This document shows, one piece after another, positions 56,898-64,000 of a stretch of DNA of 64,000 bases; positions within the stretch are counted from its first letter, which is position 1; every line of letters begins with the position of its first letter. The position numbers and the translations under genes were made by a program. This DNA comes from Trichoderma breve (taxonomy: Eukaryota; Ascomycota; Sordariomycetes; Hypocreales; Hypocreaceae). The stretch is taken from contig NW_026611593.1 of the NCBI RefSeq assembly GCF_028502605.1, forward strand, positions 1,116,001 through 1,180,000. Direction: 5' to 3'. The notes under the pieces were generated by a model. The model was not told where the DNA came from. It ran no database searches and was given only the letters and a program-made list of their open reading frames with translations.

Positions 56898-58376
56898 ATG
56901 AGCAGTCCAGACGCTGAAGAGCCCAAACTGGACAAGGCTCGCCACGTCAAATACTGGCAGCGATGCCACAACACCTTCCTCCCAAGTGCCTACACCTCCA
57001 ATGACTCCACCAGACTCACCTTTGCCTTCTTCATCATCTCCGCCCTCGATCTCTTGTCCGTGCCCCTCACAGCTCAAGACCGAGCTGCGGCGCGAGCTTG
57101 GGTCCTGAGCCTCCAACATCCAGACGGTGGCTTCTGTGGTAGTCCAACCCACTCCATCACCGGTGACAACGCGTCCAAAGGATCAGCAAACATAGCGGCG
57201 ACTTTCTTTGCCCTAATTATCTTGGGCTTGGTAGCGGAGTCGGAAGAAGAGCAGCGCTCGGCCTTTGCGGGGGTGGATCGCAAGGCATTGTTGCTTTGGC
57301 TGAAGAAACTGCAGAGAAACGATGGAAGTTTTGGACAGGTTCTGTGGGAGGGGGAGCCCACGGGTGGGAGAGACATGCGACATAGTTATTTGGCGAGCAT
57401 CATTCGATTCATGCTGCGAGGTTCGGTTCAGGAGGGGGATGAGAACTGGGTCGAGGATATTGATACTGAGGGGATGATTGAGTACATAAGGAGTGTTCAG
57501 GTAATTTTGCTATCTCTCTTAGGGATGTGATGACGGTATTGACTGTGAGATGAACAGACTTACGACGGTGGTATCGCTGAGTCCTCAACGGAGGAATCTC
57601 ACGGTGAGTGCTTCTCTCACCTGAATGACTTGACCGACTTACTAACATTGTTTAGGTGGATATGCGTACTGCGCAATTGCTGCTCTGAATTTACTTGATC
57701 GGCATTCCGAAACATTTACACCAGGTGAAACCAAGCGGGCGCTGGACCGTGGCATTGCAAATCGCCAAAGCCTGCTCAGGTTCTTCGCAAGCAGGCATTT
57801 TCCGTACTTGGCAAAAGAAGAGGAGACCAGAGACGAGACAGCAGTCAATCACCTTCAAGCTAAACTAGGAGAGCTGAGCCTTGATGGAAGACTTCCCTAC
57901 GTTGGATTTAATGGCAGGTGGAACAAGAAAGCTGATACCTGCTATACGTGGTGGGCTTGCGGTGCTTTGAGGGTGAGTCTGATGGCCTTTTGACGTCCTT
58001 GTTGAGCGTTACTGACGAGAAGGGATTGATGTCCCGATTCTAGCTCCTCGATTGCGACAGCTTTTACGACGCCGAGCCATCTTGCAATTACCTACTGGAC
58101 ATTACCCAGCACAGAATCGGCGGGTTTGGCAAATCTGTTGGCGACCCTCCTGATATCTACCATTCTTACCTCGGATTGACCACGGTGGCTTTGTTGGGCG
58201 GATCTGAGCTGAAGGAGGCCGACGCAGGGTTTTGCTGTAGTAAAGAAGGGGCTCGCAAGATTGAGGTGGCTAGAGATGGGTTGTTAGAGACTTTGAAGAG
58301 GCAGAGTGAGCAGCGTGGGGGATGGGGGGCGGATGAGTTTTGGGGAAAGGCTGCGGAAGTGATTAAAGTGAAGTAG
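56898..58376 (+). CDS. CDC43: Geranylgeranyltransferase type I beta subunit
   Basis: Join 56898..57500, 57558..57603, 57656..57972, 58044..58376, giving 432 residues. All introns are GT..AG, 52-71 nt, and phases agree. The protein is an alpha-alpha barrel of prenyltransferase repeats: LQHPDGGFCGSP, LQRNDGSFGQ, TYDGGIAESSTEESHGGYAY, LPYVGFNGRWNKKADTCYTW, IGGFGKSVGDPPDIYHSYLG. Zinc ligands Asp310, Cys312 and His362 are present. With the shared alpha subunit RAM2 it attaches geranylgeranyl to CaaX proteins such as Rho1 and Cdc42. It was assigned to GGTase I rather than farnesyltransferase or Rab GGTase by the FNGR and DTCYTWWA pattern, which is family knowledge. It is divergent from ILM1. Confidence 0.94.
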
Positions 58377-58999
58377 TAGATAGCTATGGTGATATTAACA
58401 TATGGGGGCCATTTATAACGAATACAGTTGTACCAGAGCCTTTTATATTTGGTAAACCATCTGGTATCAAATGAGAGCTACCTAATTCCTTTTCCATAGA
58501 GTAGCAATGACAGAGAAAATAGAGAAACCACATACAGCCGGCGCAAGCATTACGACTCTCAACAAAGAGACATCCTATTCCCTACACTACGGCTTGATGA
58601 ATATAATCTTTGTATTTTCATCAATTTGAAAGAGAGCTAAAACGGAGGAGATCTTCCATGCTCCTTTGTGATCCCTAAAATTTGATAGAATGCTCTGGCG
58701 AAAGAAAAGGAAAACTTTTGTTCACTAACTCTGAATAACAACTCTGAAAATGCTCATGTCTCCACAACACTCAATCATATGACTTGTTGAAAAGAAGATG
58801 CTATGGTAAATTCGAATACAACAGGAATCTTGAAACAGAAAATTAGCAAAAAGAACCCTCATTCTTTTGACTGCTCCATGAACCTGGACGGTATAGCTTA
58901 CTTGGATGAGACCAACATCGATCCTCGCCAGACCTCTCTTCGCCCCCCTTCGCCGTTTTTCGTCAAAACATATCCTCACAAACGTTTGTTCTAGATAAT
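58377..58999. other. Convergent 3' intergenic region
   Basis: 623 bp between the converging GGTase gene and the orphan gene at 59000. AT-leaning; short ORFs only. Confidence 0.6.
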
Positions 59000-60048
59000 T
59001 CACTCCGAATCTAGACGACGCTTACGACCTCGCGATAAAGGTGGTTCGGGATCAATGCCCACTGCGTATCCCCTCGTCTCAAGATGGTCACGCATCAATG
59101 GCTCCATTTCTCCAACGCGAAGCGCATTGACGACTTTGGCCAGTTTCTCAGCTCCTCTAGGAAGCCAACTAGATGGTACTTTGCGTAATTGCAGAAATTT
59201 GGCCAACCTCATGACGTCGGAAACGCTGCTTCCCAGCTCGTCGTCGAGGATCTCGAGGGCTGCGTCCCTATCTGGATTCGTGGGATCTACTCCCGCAAGC
59301 TTGAGTATAGAGTGATGAGGGATTGACAAGTGTATTTTCATCAGAGATTCTGAACTTGTGAAAGCATTTCTAAAAAGTTTGAGGCTTTGAAAGTCTTTTC
59401 TCTCATGGTTTATCGCCTCCCACACACGGCTGGCCACGATTCGTTCTGAAATCGGTCTGCCTAATGTCGCCGATGTTTCGAACTCCTGGTGTAGTCTTTT
59501 CCAGACTAAATGTGTCATGCGAGGCATCGATTTCATCTCCATAAGGACCATATTGAAAAGGGAAGATGCCATGGCCTCCCCCTCTGGACTCGCTCCTTTC
59601 CCGAGGCAGGTTGGCGCCAAAGCATACGTTCCGTGTGAATGTCGTCATCGAAAGCTGTGGTCTCAGCATTTTCGCCTGCAAAAATATGGGGGCTTGGTCG
59701 CTCCAATTCTTCAAGGCCGTGAGAACGCAAACCCATCCTCGTCGGCAATCCATTCTCATCTATCCACATGACCGATTCGGAACCAAGCCGTAGAGTTCCA
59801 TCCTCAAGGAGCTGAACAAGGCGATGCCCCAGCTGATTTGAGAATGAAGCTTTGAAGTTGTCGAGAGGAGCCCAGATGTTTGTTTGTTTCGGGGTGTTGA
59901 CAGTCGACTCAGCTCCAAATGAAGAGCCCGCAGATTGTCGTTGTGCAGGTGGTCGATGGAACGGGGGCCTCTCACACTGACCGAAAGATGGAGTCTCCGA
60001 AGAGTCTCGGGAGTCTTGTTGCGCAAAGACATTATTCGAGGCCATCAT
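59000..60048 (-). CDS. Orphan protein; needs a 44-nt intron or carries a frameshift
   Basis: Two frames overlap. From the ATG at 60048 the frame ends at a TGA at 59533-59535. A second frame, clearly protein-like (FNMVLMEMKSMPRMTHLVWK; LKLAGVDPTNPDRDAALEIL), runs to a stop at 59000. They can be joined by an intron 59584..59627 (GTATGC..CCAG, 44 nt, no clear branch point), giving 334 residues. They can also be joined by one extra G in the G5 run at 59578-59582. The N-terminus is Ser/Gln/Pro-rich; the C-terminus ends in a nuclear-localisation-like RGRKRRLDSE. No family was recognised. It sits downstream, on the same strand, of a decayed gene. Confidence 0.6.
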
Positions 60049-60539
60049 CAAGTGATGTGGTCCTCTCGAGAATGAATGCTAGAAAACAATTGCAAAGAGA
60101 TATGAAGGGGTAGAAATGGAGGGTGACTGGAGTTGCAAAATTGCAAGATGAGAGAGTGAAAGATAGAGGGCAGAGAAGAGGGGAAAAAAAAACTGCTTCC
60201 TGTTTAAAGTCTGAAAGAAATGTGAATTCACTGCAGTCGTTATTTCACACGAGAGTTCATTAAGAGCTTCGCATTCTGAAAGTTACATCTAATAATATGC
60301 ACATACCACCACCACTGAAGTACCTACCAAATTTCTCCCTCCTGAGGTTCTCTAGACCTCTGCGTTTGGGTACAATGCAAGAGCGCTGCCATAAACCGCC
60401 ATGAGTTTAGAATAAAGGTATGTACACTGTTAAAACCTAGTGTTCCTCTAAACAAAAGTTCCATCATTAATTAGTAGCTATGGGTCTGAACTACATGGTA
60501 AATTTCTCTTTTCTAAGACTCTGCTTTAGCCTCTCTATA
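60049..60539. other. Intergenic region
   Basis: 491 bp between two minus-strand units; promoter of the orphan gene. AT-leaning; no gene. Confidence 0.6.
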
Positions 60540-61677
60540 CTAACGACTGAATTCCGCAGTGGTGATGGGAAACACCTTCAACTCGGCTTTCTCAAATAGC
60601 TCCTCCCCTTCATCATCCAGGAAGGCGTACTGAACTGCATTGCGTCCGGCTGCAAAACCATCTTCTCGGTAATCTCTGTATGACATTCCATGTTGACATA
60701 GGCCAGACTTGGTCTCGCTGAGACGTTTCCAATGATCAACGACGCTTCCTTGAACTTTTTCAGGTCCGGTGGAAGTCTTTTCATTTGCCTCGAGAAACAG
60801 ACGAGTCTTTTCCACTCTTCGCTGGGCCAATATAGCCGCTGGATTTCGTTCTTTGAAAGACTTTCGATTATCGACTTTTTGAAGGTAGCGTGGACTATGA
60901 CTACCGAGCTTCCATCGCTACGGCGTTTGGTAAAGGCAGCATATTCGATCGCCAAGTCCCGGTCAACAGCAAAGCAAAAAGCAGAAACCCTGCCATCGAA
61001 GTCTGTGGGCGGGCGTGACGACAATGCTCGGCCGTCATCCAAGTGGCCGTTGCTATCGTACAGTCTGGTTAAGCGACTCCTATCCATTCCTTTGTATAGC
61101 GTAATGGACCCCGGTGCATTGGTGGCACCCAAGGCGGCCTCTGACATTGCGGTATCTTGAGAGACCCATGGAGTCATTCGAATAGTTTTGGAGTCGGAAC
61201 GGGCACTGGTATCTCCTCTTGAGGTACCGTGAGAGGTAGAACCCTCCGGGCTAGCTTGTTCCCCTTCTCGAGACGCTTCTTGTATTGATGATTTGAGGGC
61301 CTCATATCTTAATTCGATAGTGTTGCGGATCCAAAAGATGCACGTTTCAGTCAGGCGAGTGCGCCTAAAAACCGGATCCATGATTGCTCTCGAGTATCTT
61401 TATTAATCCCACAGCGATCCATGCACTTATGTCATTTCGCATCGTCGTCATCATGAGCGTTGAGATCGGAGTCGTAGCGATGACCGTAGGAGTAGCCGAC
61501 GGTATAATCCATAAATGTCAGTTCAAACTGATGAAAGGGAATGAATTCCGGAACAGGGTCGACCCCAGGCGCTTGGGCAACCCATTTATTCCAGATTTGA
61601 GAGGCTGTCTCGTCGTCGTATCCTAGATACTTGATGGTGGCCAATGAAACCAACTGATCGGGGAGGGTAGAATTCAC
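60540..61677 (-). pseudogene. Decayed gene of a fungal-specific family, possibly ADP-ribosyltransferase-like
   Basis: Three frame segments read as one protein of about 375 residues. Segment 1 (61677-61435; PDQLVSLATIKYLGYDDETA) stops at TGA 61432-61434, but the same frame continues protein-like (HKCMDRCGINKDTRE). Near 61385-61390 one base is missing before the segment starting MDPVFRRTRLTETC. A second base is missing near the A4 run at 60654-60657, after which RNAVQYAFLDDEGEELF continues in another frame to TAG at 60540. The central part (SITLYKGMDRSR; VSAFCFAVDRDLAIEYAAF; RLYWPSEEWKRLV) matches a family I recall from Sordariomycetes, with a Y-G...F...D-A-Y pattern that hints at an ART-like fold. 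That fold is a weak inference. No introns explain the breaks. Confidence 0.65.
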
Positions 61678-63167
61678 GGCTACTACAGTAGAGGTAATGT
61701 TGAAATTAGGCGAGTTGGGATGTCAGTGACGGTTGGCAGAAGTGAATGAGAGAGAGTGTGAAGGATATTTAAGGAGTTACTTTCCTACCTTATACTTTTA
61801 CGTGACGACATTTGCACTACAATAGATTTGAGTCATAAACTCAATTCAAGCCATGCTCAAGGAGTATACGTTCCCGGACCTGGCAGTGAACTTTCTGCTA
61901 CTATTGCCACTTTCTTCTAGCACCCGATACTGTCGCTATATTTCTCTAGTATCCGATACTGTCGCCATATTTCCCCAGTATCTGATACTGTCGCTATATT
62001 TTTTTAGTATTTGATACTATCGTTATATTTCTCTAGCATCTGATACTATCACCATATTCTTCTAGTATCTGATACTATCCCTCTGTTCTTCTAGTATCTT
62101 ATACTATCGCTAACTTCAAATTTGAGAAGCGGAATGTTTGGTACTAGCTAACTCAGAGTGATGAACAGCCCATCTCTTTAAGCTGCTGTCTGGTATGTTC
62201 AACTACCTGCTATTAACAAAAACAGATCAAAGCTCGAACTAGAAGAAGTGAGTTTGCTATGTATATTATAGCATTTACGTACTAGTAAAATCAGATTTAC
62301 CCATATGGCCTTCAAAGTATGCTAAGACGTTGCTAGTGATCTGGATCTACTTGTGTAAATTACAGTATGATCTATTGGTTCCCGTGGCAATCCTCTTCAT
62401 CTATCATATACATTTGGGGAAATTAATCAAGTGAAGCCTTAAGAAGTTCGTTTATGACGGCAGCTTCTGTCAAAACTGATGTCATTGCCGTTTCTCTAAG
62501 CCTGTCTAACTTCATTCTCAAGCACTGTCCACATACAGGGCGAGCACTACCAGAGAATATAGCAAATCAATTAAATTAATTCGATTCACTACCTACAAGA
62601 ATGATACTTGATCGTTTGAATGCAGTGAGATGCAGCCGATTCGTACATTGCTCATGTTGCTGTGAAAGCCACCTTAGCGAAAACTTATAAAAAGTCCAGA
62701 TCCCAAGTGGTTACTACTAAGCTGGCGGACTCTACGGAGAAGGGACTCACGCACACCAAATCGCGTTGACTTCTGTGGAAATTGAACGGAATACATTTTG
62801 CTTCATGATTGAAGCGTCTAGACTTTTAGACAAACCTTTTGCTACTGCACCTCGATTGATCGAATACATGTAGTTAAATCTTTTGTTGCTTGTTAAGAGC
62901 GGGCGATCGCATGGCGCCAAAAGTTTCGGTCTAAGACCACAAACGGAGGCTATTTTGTCACCATAACAACCGATCATCACACCGACATATTCATTGCAAC
63001 AGCGGACAACGAGCGCCTCGCCAGCTGCATGGATCTGGGCCATGAAGCATTTCGAAACGCCAATGTAACTCGGCGAGTCACACCTGATCTCTGCGTTTCT
63101 GCGTCGCCATCGGTCTATTAGCGATTATCCTGCGGCAAATCTAGCTACGAGACTCATTATCTAGGCC
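61678..63167. other. AT-rich intergenic region with minisatellite
   Basis: About 1.5 kb of AT-rich DNA. It contains the 29-bp minisatellite and a minus-strand ORF at 62747-63043 (98 codons, no features) that would be divergent from the last gene. No gene supported. Confidence 0.55.
61917..62114. repeat. 29-bp minisatellite, seven tandem units
   Basis: Units start at 61917, 61946, 61975, 62004, 62033, 62062 and 62091, each near CTAGTATCTGATACTGTCGC followed by TATATTTCT. Period 29 holds exactly across all copies; the units differ by several substitutions, mostly C/T and G/A. A degenerate unit precedes (about 61888-61916) and the last unit is truncated. The core GTATCTGATAC is an imperfect palindrome. 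Confidence 0.93.
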
Positions 63168-64000
63168 ATGGCCGACACCAGATCCCATGCTGTACGCGAT
63201 AACAACTTGTCGCCCCAGGCACTGTCAAGCTTCGATGGAACAGAGGCTGATCCTCGACTATTCGCGCTTCAAGAAGAGTTGCGAAACGCTCTCTTCGTTG
63301 GTGTAGCTAACCCACCAGCCAGCCTGCACCCATCATCTCCTGCGGCTGGCCTTGGAGAGTCAGCTTCGAGGCAGGGAGGATTCGACTTCACCCAGACAAC
63401 AGTCCCAAAAACGCGTATCATCAAGCATCTGAAAAACTGGATATCTGAGTGTGCTCCTCCCCTTGATAAGTTTGACGAGGCCCGTCACTTCGGCATCCAC
63501 ATTCCAAACATCGCTCGGACCTCACCAGCCCTGTTTTATGCTATGCTGGCCTTTTCCGCTACGCAATCAGAGAAGAAAAAGCATCTAAGTGGAACCCTTG
63601 ATAGCTTGGAATTCTATCAAGCGTCTATTGAGTTCTTGAAGACAGACTTACGCGAGGGAAACGCGACAAGCCTGATAACCGCTTGCATTCTAGCCTTGTT
63701 AGAACTAATGTCCGGTAATTCCAAGAATTGGAGGCGTCATGTGGAAGGTTGTGCTGCTCTGTTTGAGGCTTCCGGAGTTAATGGCTTCTCCGGTGGTCTT
63801 CTCCAGCCCGTCTTTTGGTGCTTCGCGCGTATGGATCTGTGTGGTGCCATCATTGCAGACGGCACGAAGAGCAGCGTACTCGACATGGACAAATGGATTC
63901 CCAAATCAGTGGCCAACTCGACTAATCTGATACGAGACAAGTTTTATCATGCAAGCCGGGACAATCCCGATATGCACGCAAACTGGGCCGTCTATCTGTG
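63168..64000 (+). CDS. Fungal-specific transcription factor domain (fungal_trans_2-type) protein, partial
   Basis: Open from ATG 63168 to the window edge: 277 residues, no intron. LKNWISECAPPLDKFDEARH, HIPNIARTSPALFYAMLAFS, LEFYQASIEFLK, LITACILALLELMSG, NWRRHVEGCAALFEASGVNG and GLLQPVFWCFARMDLCGAII match the regulatory domain of C6 regulators of the fungal_trans_2 class. The usual N-terminal Zn2Cys6 cluster is not present downstream of this ATG. The in-frame TAG directly before the ATG (63162-63164) could be an intron acceptor, but no Cys cluster was found in the 470 bp upstream. It may be a DNA-binding-domain-less regulator. The C-terminus is outside the window. Confidence 0.82.
   Translation, partial: MADTRSHAVRDNNLSPQALSSFDGTEADPRLFALQEELRNALFVGVANPPASLHPSSPAAGLGESASRQGGFDFTQTTVPKTRIIKHLKNWISECAPPLDKFDEARHFGIHIPNIARTSPALFYAMLAFSATQSEKKKHLSGTLDSLEFYQASIEFLKTDLREGNATSLITACILALLELMSGNSKNWRRHVEGCAALFEASGVNGFSGGLLQPVFWCFARMDLCGAIIADGTKSSVLDMDKWIPKSVANSTNLIRDKFYHASRDNPDMHANWAVYL

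Noticed and set aside
61917..62114. Regular array considered as CRISPR
   Set aside because: Units are contiguous with no unique spacers, and the genome is eukaryotic; it is a minisatellite.
62747..63043. 98-codon minus-strand ORF divergent from the last gene
   Set aside because: No domain, signal or family pattern, and AT-rich context; chance ORF more likely.

Overview
This is nuclear DNA of a filamentous ascomycete, very probably a Hypocreales species and most likely Trichoderma or a close relative. The genes carry short GT..AG introns (44 to about 330 nt) with CTAAC/CTGAC-like branch points. The protein families are fungal (Zn2Cys6 regulators, DUF7730, ILM1, TRS130, SWR1). One gene encodes an alpha-type peptide pheromone precursor whose repeats have the WC-x-x-x-G-x-x-CW form known from this order. 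The genus is an inference.

Layout. 0-4.4 kb: the N-terminal part of an MFS transporter faces a Zn2Cys6 regulator, followed by a small secreted VOC/glyoxalase-fold protein in AT-rich DNA. 5.6-6.7 kb: alpha-pheromone precursor (ppg1 type) with five Cys-paired decapeptides of four different sequences. 8-17.6 kb: a DUF7730 protein, a small PI-specific phospholipase C, an unrecognised membrane-anchored protein and a PEBP/carboxypeptidase Y inhibitor-like protein. 17.6-28.8 kb: about 11 kb almost without genes, holding only a small SCOC/SLO1-type coiled-coil gene with a very long upstream region.

28.8-58.4 kb is ordinary housekeeping sequence: TRAPP II subunit TRS130, methylthioribose-1-phosphate isomerase (MRI1), a secreted or vacuolar M20 peptidase, a linalool dehydratase/isomerase-like protein, a six-exon conserved protein of unknown function, complex I subunit NDUFB8, the SWR1 chromatin remodeller, a CAMK-like kinase, ILM1, and the beta subunit of geranylgeranyltransferase I. 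Several pairs are divergent and share short promoters (NDUFB8/SWR1, ILM1/GGTase, TRS130/MRI1).

59-64 kb is accessory in character. It contains an orphan ORF that needs a frameshift or a 44-nt intron, a decayed gene with one stop and two frameshifts, a 29-bp x7 minisatellite in AT-rich DNA, and the start of a fungal_trans_2-type regulator with no visible DNA-binding domain.

The most interesting items are the heterogeneous pheromone precursor, the SCOC gene desert, the LDI-like enzyme, the decayed pair at 59-61.7 kb, the minisatellite, and single-base frame breaks at homopolymers that could be real mutations or assembly errors. No CRISPR array, intact transposon, rRNA or tRNA was seen. All gene models, splice sites and families were read by eye from sequence and recalled family patterns. 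No database search was run.
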